DNA of 64,000 bases from Actinostola sp. cb2023 (GCA_033675265.1 JAUJYZ010000931.1:1-64000); one strand, 5' to 3'. Positions 32,348 through 44,400 are shown, counted from the first letter of the stretch. Program-made: numbers and translations. The notes: generated by a model not told the origin, from the sequence alone.

Positions 32348-34509
32348 GCTGTTTGACAGTAGATTTCATGCAGACACTACATATTTAGTATATTATATGT
32401 TGTAGGCTAAAATGATTTTTGGTTTAACTTAAATTGAACTGGTTTAATTTAAATTGAACCAAGGGATCATTTTAAACTACAACATGTACATAAGATGTTT
32501 TGATGGTACGGGTGGGCAGGTCGGTTTGTATCATTGTAAGATGAATGTCCTGGGTGCTGGTAAAAAAAAGCTGACAAATCAGTATGGTATATAATAAAGC
32601 AGTAGCTGTATTAAATAATAATTGTAGAATACAGTAGCTGAGTGTTTGTAATATCATTCCATACTCTTATATTAATGGAGAGTTTGTTTGCAACAAGCCA
32701 ATTATTAGAAAATTTGTCAAGTTCAGAGTTCATTATGTTTTATAAGTCCCATGGCTCGACATTGTATTTTGTTCTGGACCGTTCTGGTTTCGGTGAGTTT
32801 AATTTTTGCAAATAATGTGATTACCAGCAAGCTGACCAATCAACTTCTTTGACCAGAATCGGGTCAAAAATGACATCACAGTACAGGAATTCTGTACTGA
32901 CAACGCAGACGCTACTTTGCGGGAGACCCTGTGGCGCGACCGCCAAAAAGCGGCTGTATTCGCAGGCTAGCCCCACTAGACTGCACATGATATTACAGGC
33001 CATTGGGTAGGTAATAATTACTGTCAAAACTATTCACATGCAAATCAGATTGTTTGTTTATCATGTGCACTCTAGATGAAAATGAATTGAACAAGACCAG
33101 CGTTGTTTGCCTATTCTCAATTCTCTGAGAACCCCGCAACACTAGCAAACACTATTCAAAACAAAGAAAGGTAGACTCGCCTAATTGCATACATTTGTAC
33201 TTGTCACTGCACTATCCTCACTACATGTTGTGCTTACATAAAACAAAATATTTCATAACAACTACGGTAATCCCTCACCAAACCTTATACACAACTACTA
33301 GCAATGCATTCACCATCAGCATTCACTGCTGTTAGGTAGCCTAGTTTATTATTATTATTAGGATAACCCTAGTACTATGGTAACCCCTAGGGCCTTATTT
33401 ATTACTGTAGTATTAATCTGATTCTATTGTGATTATACATAATTAACTAAGACACGTGATTGATGTAATGTGCATATCAAAGTTTGAGCTAGCTGCAAGA
33501 TAACTAAAAGGACCCACAGGTCACCACAGTTACATGTAACTCTGTATTTTAAGATTTGAGCAATATAAGCTTATACCTTGTCTAGTTCCACACAATTGTC
33601 TTCGCTGTTCACGTCACTGTTACTGCTAGATCCATCCAGCTCACTTGAAGTATTGTCTTCGCTGCTACATTCATCCATATCACTTGCAATGCTACTTTCA
33701 TATTGAGAAAAGTTTTCTATTTCATCTTCCAAGCACTCAGCATTACATGGATCCTCGCTGTCAGATTCTGTTTCGTTGGGATTGTCATTTATAGCAGCAT
33801 CGACACTGATCGTGTTGTCTCTTTCGTCTCTTGACGAGCTTCCATAAAGAGCTCGATGTTCATAAAATGTCGATTTACTTACAAGTCCCTTGCAGTGCTG
33901 ACAATAGTATCTACCATTAAAGGGTTTGGAGTCTGTTTTTAAAAACAAAGAAAAGTTCACTCAGTTACGAATGACGGCAAGGTTGCGCTAACAGATTGCA
34001 ACTGAAATTTTAGATACTTACTGTCATTTAAACTTTGTTGAATCAAAGCATTGCAGGGCAGATGATCGTAGTACTGAGTTTTTGCCAGCCAAGTATCGCA
34101 TCTTTGGCAAAACCTTTTGTTTGACATGTTAAAATACTTTCTTGATGTGAATGCCGAATGTAAACATACAATGGGTAGCTCTGGCGGTGTCCAAAGGTCA
34201 ACTTCAGAACGAGGCTAACATTGTCCATCATCCTTTGCCATTTCACGTGTCTTTCACGTGGCAATAAAATACTGTGTTTTCATTGGAGAATAGATGCTTA
34301 CCTGAAAAGCGCGGGCTCTTCGCTAGACCACTTTTGCTTGTTAGCCTCTGTTAGCGACAACAAAAGCACAGCAGAAGCACTATTCTAGTTCAATTAAAAC
34401 GACACGGTTTTATACAGTTACTTACGGTATATTACAGTTACTTACGCTTTTGTTAAAGATTTTATTCCAAAGTCTTTATCGATCCTCGAAGAGTTATACA
34501 GCAATCATC

Positions 34510-37500
34510 ATGCCTTTTACTGCTGGATCCTTTTTTAACACATCAGCGTCTTCTTCATCAAGCGATAGTGCTGCTGAACCAACAAGACATCGTGGAACTT
34601 CCAACACTCGGGACGCTAATGCTTCACAGCCGAGCAGTTCAGCTGGTCATCGACAACGTGAGAGACAAATGGTTGTCTCGTCAGCTGAGCTCGGACGGCT
34701 GTTTGACGGCATCAAAGAAGTAAGCAATGCCGTCAAACAGCAAGGAGAGTCCATCAACAAAATGGCGGAGGAATTGTCAAAATGCCGCCAAGACACGGCC
34801 GAACTAAAGGAGGAGATCGCTTCATTGAAAGAGGATGAAGAACAGTTCATGGAGGCAGGACATTCTGGTCCTTTACCAAAAGGAGTGAAGGTAACTAATC
34901 CAGTAATCAGTCCCCAACAGAAATATTGTTTTATACTGGTACCTTTAAGACTTATACTATGCTTAGAATTGTCTGAAAAAATAATTCACAAAGTAAAGTG
35001 GCATTGATTTTTGTTTAAAAGTGTTAAGGGCGTTCCGAACAACAGTTCCAGACTTGGAATATGGGTCGATGGCTTAAAACAAGAAAGATTGAGGCAGATT
35101 GTAGTGAAATCGTGAACATGATCCGTAATCATAGGGCATGGCTTTTGTTTCAGGAAGATGTACGTAACCTGCATAACCAACAAGATGACGACCACCAGTA
35201 TCGCGGCAGAGAGAAGTAAGATTAATATGAACAATGCCACAAAGTAATGTTGTTTTATTTGTTTCGTGTAGTAAAGAAAAGAGTGCTTCGTGTAGTAAAA
35301 AGAGTACTTGTGCTCTCACAACGACGGAAGCAAACTAACTCGCCACGTGCCTCAAAGAGACGCGCGGTACGATCTCCTCGACCTAAGGGGGGAGGGGAGA
35401 GTATTGGGTGTTTTTTTTTCCCAGACACCGCACTGGAACTTACCTTTTTTGCTCAAATATTTTTTGCTCAAATCTCTTAATTACTGTTTGTTTTTACTAA
35501 TTTATTTTTTTCCTATGTTTTCTTTTATAGAATTGATACCCCACACAACTGTGCTGTCCGTCATTTTCTTGCTCAAACATTGTTAAAGGAACCTAACTAT
35601 GGGTATGACAAGGCTACTATTAAACGTAAGTCATTCATGTGCTTCATATATTTAAGAAATATAACATGTGTGTGTCTGTCTCTGTACATAAACATCTAGA
35701 GTGTATATAAAAGTGCATCTAATCCGTAGTATGATATTTTGAAAATCATTTATAAATGAATTGCAAAGTGACATGATTCTGAGGATGTGGACTTTGCATT
35801 TTATGAGGGTTTGAAATATAAAAATGCAAATGAGATTATGTCAAACCAGGCAAAAAGAAAATTAATGCTAATGTTTAATTTGTATATCATTATTATATAT
35901 CATTTAGTTGATATTTTGGTCATATCACTCATCAAAAGAAAAGACAAATCCTGGTTAGATGTCGCCACATTTGCATTTTAAAATGTCAAGTCTGAATTGA
36001 GAAGTCCATATCAAGAACAATTATACCATGTTTAGAAGTGATTTTTAAAATACATGTATATATCAAATACTGGGTTAGGTGTAGTTTAATAATATCACAG
36101 GGCAGCAATACTTTCAACTACATTTGCTTTAATGAAATAGTGTGCCTGTGCTTTGATTTAAAGGTGCGGTAATACGGGCAACAAAATCGTGCAACTTGTC
36201 GCGCAACATTTTCAGATTGTTGCGTTGCAAGTTGCAGAGCAATGTTTCTCGTATTACCATCGTTCGCGCAACTTGTCGCGCAACAAATTAAATTGTCGGT
36301 CATTTGTTGCAGGTTGCAAAACTTTGTTGCATGAAGTAGAAAGAGCTTCTACTTTGCGCAACAAAGTTTTGCAACCTGCAACACGAAAATGTGTTGCGCG
36401 ACAAGTTGCGCGAACGGTGGTAATACGAGAAACATTGCTCTGCAACTTGCAACGCAACAATGTTGCGCGACAAGTTGCACGAATTTGTTGCCCGTATTAC
36501 CGCACCTTAAGGTGCAGTAATTCGGGCAACAAAATCGTGCAACTTGTCGCGCAACATTTTCAGATTGTTGCGTTGCAAGTTGCAAAGCAATGTTTCTCGT
36601 ATTACCATCGTTCGTGCAACTTGTCGCGCAACAAATTAAATTTTCGGTCATTTGTTGCAGGTTGCAAAACTTTGTTGCATGAAGTAGAAAGAGCTTCTAC
36701 TTTGCGCAACAAATTTTTGCAACCTGCAACACGAAAATGTGTTGCGCGACAAGTTGCGCGAACGGTGGTAATACGAGAAACATTGCTCTGCAACTTGCAA
36801 CGCAACAATGTTGTGCTTCAAGTTGCACGATTTTGTTGCCCGTATTACCGCACCTTAAGGTGCAGTAATTCGGGCAACAAAATCGTGCAACTTGTCGCGC
36901 AACATTTTCAGATTGTTGCGTTGCAAGTTGCAAAGCAATATTTCTCGTATTACCATCGTTCGTGCAACTTGTCGCGCAACAAATTAAATTTTCGGTCATT
37001 TGTTGCAGGTTGCAAAACTTTGTTGCATGAAGTAGAAAGAGCTTCTACTTTGCGCAACAAATTTTTGCAACCTGCAACACGAAAATGTGTTGCGCGACAA
37101 GTTGCGCGAACGGTGGTAATACGAGAAACATTGCTCTGCAACTTGCAACGCAACAATGTTGTGCTTCAAGTTGCACGATTTTGTTGCCCGTATTAAAAAT
37201 TACCGCACCTTTAAGAGAGAATATCATATTAATACATATAATATATTTTCAGGTGCTGCAACAAGATACTTCGAAACTAAAAGGCAGCACTATTTGGACA
37301 GTTTGCCTGAGAGGAAAGAGATGTCGGAAAAGAAGCAGAAAGACAAAGCTCTGACATCAAGAAGGAGAAGGGTAAGTAAACAAACAACAACTCCAACACT
37401 AATACATATGCAAAATCATCAATAGATTAACTCAATCAAGATGGGCATTTACATATTACACTGCAACACTTTTAAAGGCTCAGACACTCAATGCGACTTT

Positions 37501-38603
37501 TCTTGCAACGTTGCTCGTAACAGTTGCAGAAGTAGGATATAGTTCTACTTTTGCAACCGTTGCGCACAACGATCGTGTAACGCCCCATAAAAACCTTGTT
37601 GCGCGCAACGCTGCAAGAAAAGTTGCATCGTTTGTCTGGGCCTTTAAAGGTGTACCACCTTTCATGTATTTGTATATACCAATATCATAAGTCCGTACCT
37701 TTAAAATAGACAAACTAAAACCTTTACAGTACGAATTGCTTAGGTCATCAGAAAGAACGCTGGGTTGTTATAGACAATGTATTCAAGAAATAATTACGGA
37801 TCAATAATTGTACATGTTTATCAACTGAGTGGTAATGAGCCTCGTTTTCATGTTTTTCACATTATAAAGCACTGATAACTTCGCAGGAATTTAATTTTTA
37901 TTCTTAAAACTCACAGACATAGTTTCTTTGAACATTAATTTGTCAATCTGTTATGCTACTTTACCCGATCACATTTTGACTTTGTGCTTGAAGTAACGGT
38001 ATTCAAATACATTATAAGAGTGTCATGCTGATATTCACTTGCCACCCTATTTATTTTCTTTATGCTAGCCTATTTTGTTTTTCTATTTATTTATATATAT
38101 ATATATATATATTTTATTAACAGCTCTATGTTCAAAGAATGAAGGTTGCTTCTGAAGAGGACAAAGAGAGCCTGAATGGAATCACTCATAATTTTATGAG
38201 TGATGAAGAGGATGGGGAGGAGAGAGGTGTGTGGGTGGTGAGAAGTCCATCTTGGAGAAGTCAAAACCTCAACACAATCCTGGAAAGACTCCAAGAAAAG
38301 GTGGCTTCTCAGGATGTGTCTTCACGCCACCCAAAATATCGAAGAGTGAGGGACCGTCCCTCATCAAGGTCTGCTCCATCAAATGCCCCATCTTGGGCAT
38401 TGAATGAACAAGGTGTCGATGAAACAGAAGGTGGTACAAGCGATGTATCTGACCATGACCAGCCTGATGCTATAGCATGCAGTACACCATGCAGCACACC
38501 ATTGAACAATGCTGCTTCGCCTGTTGAGAGGGAAGAAGATGATGAAAATGTCCAAATACCAAGACCGCGAAAAAAAGCCAAAAAGAAGAAAAGAAGACTT
38601 TAA
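34510..38603 (+). CDS. Five-exon gene, C14orf93-like uncharacterised family, 378 aa
   Basis: Exons 34510-34890, 35154-35215, 35531-35625, 37253-37371 and 38124-38603 join with matching phases (0, 2, 1, 0) and total 1137 nt with no internal stop. Every junction is GT-AG. The N-terminus is Ser-rich (MPFTAGSFFNTSASSSSSD). A coiled coil follows (LGRLFDGIKEVSNAVKQQGE and on to residue about 115). The middle holds NCAVRHFLAQTLLKEPNYGY and AATRYFETKRQHYLDSLPER. The C-terminal part has FMSDEEDG, SPSWRSQNLNTILERLQ and HPKYRRV, and ends in a Lys/Arg tail (PRKKAKKKKRRL) that could be a nuclear signal. The later blocks resemble a widespread invertebrate family loosely like vertebrate C14orf93, of unknown function. 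The ATG at 34510 was chosen over the in-frame one at 34450. AATAAA lies at 39036. The exon 1-2 junction is the least certain. Confidence 0.65.
36162..37210. repeat. Three tandem palindromic MITEs separated by single TTAA sites
   Basis: Units are 36162-36506, 36511-36854 and 36859-37210. TTAA sits at 36158, 36507, 36855 and 37211, so neighbours share one site. Each unit is an almost complete palindrome starting (A)GGTGCGGTAATACGGGCAAC or the variant GGTGCAGTAATTCGGGC. Units 2 and 3 are nearly identical; unit 1 differs at several places. The 335-codon plus frame across it is a by-product of repeats of GTTGC and CAACA words. It lies in intron 3 of the gene above. Confidence 0.95.
37476..37643. 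mobile_element. Palindromic TTAA-flanked MITE, 168 bp
   Basis: AGGCTCAGACA and inverted AGGCCCAGACA ends lie between TTAA sites, with GCAACGTTGC and GTTGCGCGCAAC words inside. It resembles, but is distinct from, the triple unit upstream. Confidence 0.8.
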
Positions 38604-38633
38604 TTAAGTAGAACTGCCAAGTAGATCTAGATC

Positions 38634-38757
38634 AGGTTTGGTTCTGTTCTCTGATAAAACACTAGGCTGAAAATTAGTTTGAAATGTTATATAAGGTACA
38701 TGTAGATGTTCTACAGCTTTAGCAGTGTTTTATCAGCGTACACAACACAGCCAAACC
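38634..38757. repeat. Inverted repeat in the 3' untranslated region
   Basis: CAGGTTTGGTTCTGTT with CTGATAAAACACT at the left, and their inverse at 38725-38757. It is a short MITE or a transcript hairpin. Confidence 0.6.
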
Positions 38758-39259
38758 TGGTCCATTTGCTTTATATAATACATTTTCGAAGAATATTTCT
38801 GTTTTGAGCTGAGCGCAAGCGCGCGTCGTACGTCTTTTCTATATTCTGAAAAAATATAGGTAAAGTAATCAGAGCGCAATGTCGTGAACATCTATAAATT
38901 ATTATTTAAACTACCATGCATTCCAAAGTTTCAAAGAACAGTATTTATTTGAATTGTATGCATTGAACACTTATTTTCCAACGTTTGAAATGTTCTAGTT
39001 AGTTAATGCCATGTGCAATTGCATTATGATAGAGAAATAAATGATTTAAAAGTATATGTTGTAGGTTTAATTTATCACATGACTACCCAGAAAAGAAGGA
39101 TGAAGTGTGAATAATGTCAAAGAAAAAGGTGGAAATTATGGTTACAATATATAGAGTATCCTGAAAAATCCGCTTTTATTGACTACCGAAAATTTGAAAT
39201 ATCCGAGGAAATCGCGAGAAAGCATTAGCGGATATTTAACGCATGAAAGAATATACGGA
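38758..39259. other. 3' flank; no gene
   Basis: AT-rich, with a probable polyadenylation signal at 39036. Sequence rich in ATATCCG and GCGGATAT words begins at about 39160 and leads into the tandem repeat. Confidence 0.4.
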
Positions 39260-39474
39260 TAGTGCATTTGACAAATCAAGGAAAATCCTTAGAAATACAA
39301 ATCGTGTATTTGACAAATCAAGGAAAATCCTTAGAAATACGAATCGTGTATTTGACAAATCAAGGAAAATCCTTAGAAATACGAATCGTGTATTTGACAA
39401 ATCAAGGAAAATCCTTAGAAATACGAATCGTGTATTTGACAAATCAAGGAAAATCCTTAGAAATACGAATCGTG
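39260..39474. repeat. 42-bp tandem repeat, five copies
   Basis: The unit GTGTATTTGACAAATCAAGG...CCTTAGAAATACGAATC is nearly identical across copies, and the first copies carry small changes. Because 42 is a multiple of 3, both strands stay open for 108 codons. I do not regard either as a gene. Confidence 0.9.
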
Positions 39475-39685
39475 CACTAGAAGTATACGGGAAAATTACG
39501 GATCCCGGAAATTCCCTGACAGGGAAAGTAGTCCGAATACGGAGAAATACGGGCCTTGACACTCCATGACACTTTAAGTGGCTGGTTCCTGGGTACTACC
39601 GGAATATTACGTATTCCTAAAAAATACGGGTGCGAATCCGTGAAAACCGAGGCCCGTATACTTGACTTTTCACGCAGTGATTGTT
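39475..39685. other. Unclassified repeat sequence
   Basis: Contains ATACGGG and CCCGTAT words and an inverted GTGTCATGGAGTGTC at about 39556, as in 26.7 kb. Confidence 0.35.
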
Positions 39686-40136
39686 TCATTATATTCAGCA
39701 CTAATATACACGTCGGGCTGGCAGGGCTTAAAATTGTTTCATTATATTCAGCTAATTGGGAAACTGGGTCGAGCGCGGACGGAGGTGACGTTGTTCACCT
39801 AAACAAAAGCCAGCAAAACACAATGAGTTTAACCGTCTCTACCCCCCTGGGGAGACATTTGTCAATTAAAATGGCGGCGGAACTGGAATCAACGTGAAGC
39901 AAGCTTTCTTTCGATATATAACACGAAATACAAAATGAATTCTTTGCCACAGGACACAATGGTTGTTAGGTAAGTCATAAACCAAAGCAGTAGTACAAGT
40001 AAAGCTTTCTTTGTCGCTTTCTCTGGACAAATACGAGAGGATTTAACGAAAACGAAAACGACAGTTTTGTGGGCCAACTTCTAAGCTTTCCATTGATATG
40101 TAAATGTGGTTATTTACGTGCGAAAACTTTCATTTT

Positions 40137-43100
40137 ATGCCTAGCGAACCGGAGCAGTCGGAGCAATACACTCCGACCCCACCAATTCGTACAGGCCGTT
40201 TTAACGTCGCCCTATATGCTAAAAAGAAAAAGTTGGCATTTGATAAACTAATGGAGGAGAAGCTATCGGCGGACTACCAGATTATATCTCTCAAGAACAA
40301 GCTGGAATATCGAAAACGAAAGGTAAGATTCCTTTTTAAAGTTTTCCATGTATTATGAAATAGGTTGTTTTTACTTTGAATTCATAAATATAGGCTATTG
40401 TCTCTTATTTGGTTTTGTTTTGACTATCACTTTATAAAGTACTAATATTGCTAGCTACAAAGAGCAAGCGCACAGTCACACTCACAGTCTATATAACATG
40501 TAGAATATACCTGAGTATTAATATATAAGCTTATAGTTTTCACATTTAATCCCCATTCAAGTGAACTTTTTAGTTTTAAATTAGAAACATAAACAAATTA
40601 CATGTAAGCTTATAAGTTATATAAAAATAATTGAATGAAATAAGCTTACTAAAACAAACTACAAACTAAATACTTGATAAAAACCTATAAAATATACCTA
40701 ATTAGTATATTATATTATGCTACTAATAATTAACAAATCGCAAGCAGGTTTCCATTGTCTGTACTCTTATTGACAATGGATTTGACAAAACTCAAGTGGA
40801 AAGTTTTGAACATTTTGTGACGTCAAATCCATTGTCAATAATAGTACAGACAATGGAAAACCGCTTGCGATTTCTTTTTTACAATAACAAAGTCAAAAAA
40901 CATCCAAAAGCAAGGAAAAAGTTTGAAGGAAAAACCGTTTGAAGCGCACGCTGGATCCGTGCACAAGCGATTCGTCATTCTATGTGTCTGTCCTCTTATT
41001 GACAATGACTGAAAGCCAATCAGATTGCGAGATTTCGCTCTGTTATTGTAAAAACTGTATTGTATTGTATTGTATGAATATATTTGCCATTCAGATTGGA
41101 GGTATATCAGATTCATTATATGTACAGTATGATAATTTTGTTCATCTTTTATAGGCAGATGATCTTAAAGCAGAGCTCTCATCAATTAGCAATGCCCCAA
41201 AACAGTCTAGGTTGCCAAATGTAGAGAGTTCTAGCTCAAAAGAAAACACTGACAACCTGAACATGTCAAAAGTCCAAAATTACCGTAGACGAAAAGCAAC
41301 AATGGAAGCACTCAAGCCTATTCACTGCTCTCCCACATCAAGAAATAATGAACCAGTACTAAATGGAATGTTTTCCACTATTGTCAATGAATGTTCTTTA
41401 AAGAATATACAGTCTTTGATTGCCAAATCAGCCACATGTTGTAAAAAGATCATTCCAAAGATGGTTAAGAACAAGGTTAAAGAATACGAAAGCAGCAAAG
41501 AAAATATGATTCGAAGTGTCACTTTGTTTTACAAGGGTGGCATTTTGACAAAGAGAAAGTACAAAGAGATGAGAAAGAGGAACGAATCATTCATGTCAGA
41601 AGTCTCAATACCCAAACCAGTGTCGTATGACCGACTGATAGCTTTTATCAATAGCATTGACATGGGAGAAGTGGTTGATTTACAGGTCATGTAGGAATTA
41701 CAATTATTGTTATTGTGTTGTGGATTAATGCTCTAATGACATATTTAGAGAACTCAGAGCAATGTTATCCTGGTAATATATTTAATGATACAACTGAAGG
41801 GTATCGCAGCTGTTTCTCAGTTATATGCCTCATTAAAGTTAATATTCACAACTTTTGATAATCTCAAACATTAATCACCCCTCCAAATGTGCATTTAATC
41901 TGTATATTCATTTTATTAATTTGTTTTATTAATGTGTAGGAATTTGCTGCTAGTGTAAACAAGCCTTTTGTGTTTGGGGTGTATCGGCCATTGGAAAATT
42001 TTCTTCTTAGATTGGCGAAGATGTATCTACAACTGAATAAATACAACAAGGTTCTACACTGGTTTCAAGAGCAAGAGGGACATTTCTTAGTGGCACTTGG
42101 TGCTGACGGCGCCCCTTTCGGAAAGGATGAAACGGCAACGTCATTTGTGGTGAGCTTCCTAAATGTCCTCGATGGAATCCAGAGTTGCGATAATAATTTC
42201 TTATTGATGGGAGCAAACTGCGACGAGACACATGAACTCATGTTTGCATATTCTGAACATGTTTTCGATGAAATGGAAAAGATTGAAGATAAAACCTATG
42301 AAGTAGAAGGTACCCAAGTTACATTCAAATGCAAATTAATACCAAGTGACCAAAAATGGATTGCTGCAATGGCAGGTGAATTGAACAATGCAGCTACCTA
42401 CCCTTCTAGCTTTGGCAATGTTTGTATGGGAAATATGTCAGTTATTGGTGGGTCTCTTGGAAATGAAAAAAATTCAACTTGGAAACCTTGGAACTTTGAA
42501 CAAAGACTTAAAGATACAAAAGCTGTCAACTTGTTCAAACAAAAGAACAAAATTCCAGCTGACACAAAAGACAAGGGAGTCAGGAAAAAGATAACAACAT
42601 TTATTGCATCAATAAAGTCTAGACAAGAAAGAGAGCCCTACATTGGGAAGTTTGTAGACCTTGGCAAACCGGAGCCATTGCACAACACGAATAATGCTTG
42701 GCAAGCATGGAATGTACATGTATTAAACACAGCTGTGAAACTAATAAACCTAAGTGACATCAACAGAGCCAATGGGAACATTGATAATCTTTCACAGGAC
42801 ACACCCCTTTATAAATATGTTCTGTGCTTGGAAAACACATTTAAGGCTGGCAGATTAGTGAAAAATCTGAGAAAGTGGTTGAGAGAGAGAAAAAACAACG
42901 AAATGTTTTCGTATAGATTCACTGGAAAAGAGTCGAAATTGTTCTCCTGGTATTTTATGCACCTATGCAGAGCTTTGCAGAATTCTTCAGGAATAGACAT
43001 GAACAATTTATTGCATGTTAGTGCTATAGCCTATTCTGGTCTTTGTTTACGCAATAGTGTTGCACTTTACTCAAGGGTGCACATCAATGCAAGTGACTTA

Positions 43101-44312
43101 ATCTCTCTCAAGGAACAACACAGTGAACAATATTTCAACTGTCAGAGTTTGCTGCTGTCATCGTGTAAACCAACAACCTGGACAATTGGAAAGGCTGTTC
43201 CTTACCATACATCCCAACTGTATAGTGATTTGGGGTTTGGGCTCGGTCTTAACAGCATGCAAGGTATCTGCCATATTTTATTATTAAACAATATAACCGT
43301 AAAATAGTACTTATTACTAAATAGTGCTATTTCTATTGTTTTCTATTGTTTTGTAATATTATTTATTTATTAAGTTAATGTTTTATATTTACAATACAGC
43401 CAATTGCAAAAAATATGTAAATCAAGTATATCAGTATAATTATATCCTTGTTATATACCAACTGTCAAAGTTCATTTTTCTCATGCTCTGATTGGGCGAG
43501 CGGGTATCACGTGAACAAGTTTTCATGTTTCCCCGGCAACAGCTCTCAGCGGGTAACAATATGTTGTGGACCGGCAATAACAAAACCAGAAGTTGACTGA
43601 GCTTTGTAACCTTGATTGGCGTTGGTAAACGCGCTTGAAAAGCGGGAAACCCATATTTTTGTTGTTCTTTGACAGTTGGTATATAACAAAACACTTATTG
43701 ACTGGGACCTCGGGGAAAGCATTTCCCTCGGTCCCAGTCAATAAGTCTTAAATATGAGATCTTTGGGTCTGTGTTGGCTTTGGTAGATAACACAGACCTC
43801 AGTCTTTATAATTTACAATACCATGCTCAACATCATCCAATAATTACTTATTGATGTTGTTATTATTAGGTAGGGAGGCCAAGCATGCTAGACTTTCCTG
43901 TTATGCCAAGAACACTACCAGTGGAAAGCGATTAAGGTGGTGGCAGATTTTCAGGCACGAATTTATGGAGATCATATGGCTGAGAGAGACAAATCCTGAT
44001 CAGATGAGCTACAGAAGGGGAGCTGTTGCTGGGACACAAAACCCACCTGTCATTGAGAAAGAGCAGTATATCCCCTCATATTGCAATAGTGACCATTTTT
44101 GTAACTGTGGGCTGCCAAAAGTTAATACATGTGATGTTTGCAGTTCAGAAATGTTCACTCTAGTTAAGTCAAGTTGTATGAAAGGCAAACTAGAGGAGGA
44201 GCTCACAGTTTTGGTACCAAGTATCAAAACCAAAAAATCAGTGCAGACAGTTTTCAAAAAACATGATGGATCTACGCCTGAAAACCGAAAAAAAATGCCA
44301 TTAAATCGTTGA
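40137..44312 (+). CDS. Gene A, copy 2: candidate transposase, 827 aa, four exons
   Basis: Exons 40137-40322, 41155-41685, 41940-43263 and 43870-44312 join in phase (0, 0, 1) for 2484 nt without a stop. Residues 1-110 are Lys/Glu-rich and coiled-coil-like (FDKLMEEKLSADYQIISLKN). A basic middle follows. The best conserved region begins near residue 290: GADGAPFGK (Asp about 295), GANCDETHE (Cys about 333, His about 337), SDQKW and GELNNAA (Asp about 376, Glu about 386), then PLHNTNNAW, YRFTGKESKLF and MQGREAKH. A Cys knuckle (CNCGLPK...CDVC) lies near the end. The acidic residues and Cys/His motif would suit an RNase H-like transposase of the CACTA-Mirage-Chapaev type; this is inference. The last 25 residues match gene B (see the fragment at 44240). 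It faces gene B. Confidence 0.75.
40738..40868. repeat. Inverted repeat in intron 1 of gene A
   Basis: CGCAAGCAGGTTTCCATTGT with GTACTCTTATTGACAATGGA and their inverse give arms of about 50 bp. The word TGTCCTCTTATTGACAATG recurs near 40990. Confidence 0.8.
43447..43692. mobile_element. MITE in intron 3 of gene A
   Basis: GTTATATACCAACTGTCAAAG and its exact inverse lie at the two ends (about 43450-43470 and 43668-43688). Confidence 0.8.
43693..43746. repeat. 54-nt near-perfect hairpin
   Basis: ACTTATTGACTGGGACC...GGTCCCAGTCAATAAGT has a 27-bp stem with one or two mismatches and almost no loop. It sits directly next to the MITE. Confidence 0.8.
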
Positions 44313-44400
44313 CATTTTTCCTATGACATTACGAATACTAGTCAAGACGGCCATGAAGCCATACATTGAAGACTTGTACTCCTACGACATCTTCACCTTG
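44240..44400 (+). pseudogene. Fragment of gene B fused to the 3' end of gene A
   Basis: This plus-strand stretch is an inverted copy of 45768-45915 in gene B. Gene A reads VFKKHDGSTPENRKK where gene B reads VFKKHDGSTPKNRKK, in the same sense and frame. An extra A in the following A run shifts gene A to a stop at 44310, while similarity continues at DNA level to about 44400. The original C-terminus of gene A was probably near LVPSIKTKKS. Confidence 0.8.

Larger units (their letters stand above)
28424..34127 (-). pseudogene. EnSpm/CACTA (TNP2-type) transposase, five exons, frameshifted
   Basis: Exons in transcript order are 34127-34022, 33932-33577, 32242-31179, 30379-29605 and 29165-28424. 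Splice sites and phases agree throughout. Exons 1-2 carry two CxxC...H finger-like motifs (FCQRCDTW, YYCQHCKG), followed by an acidic Ser-rich linker. Exon 3 has CPMCQYLY, LMLNVDWFQPTKH, the family signature IIPGPKEPELHINTFLQPL and CSDIPATRK. Exon 4 has CNKCHKKFP, LIDPMHNLLLGTAKHVL and MHLHGHL..C.LDYGP. These are diagnostic of animal EnSpm-like transposases. Frameshifts near 31963, 31412, 29797 and 28672 disrupt it, mostly at A or TA runs. The introns hold MITEs (29.3 and 30.6-31.1 kb), and the intron between exons 2 and 3 a (GGGGA)n tract. Element termini were not found. Confidence 0.85.

Noticed and set aside
36189..37196. A 335-codon plus-strand frame
   Set aside because: It coincides exactly with three palindromic TTAA MITEs, and similar frames exist on the minus strand.
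41040..41070. TGTATTGTATTGTAT short tandem as a promoter element
   Set aside because: It lies inside intron 1 of gene A and is a simple repeat without supporting context.
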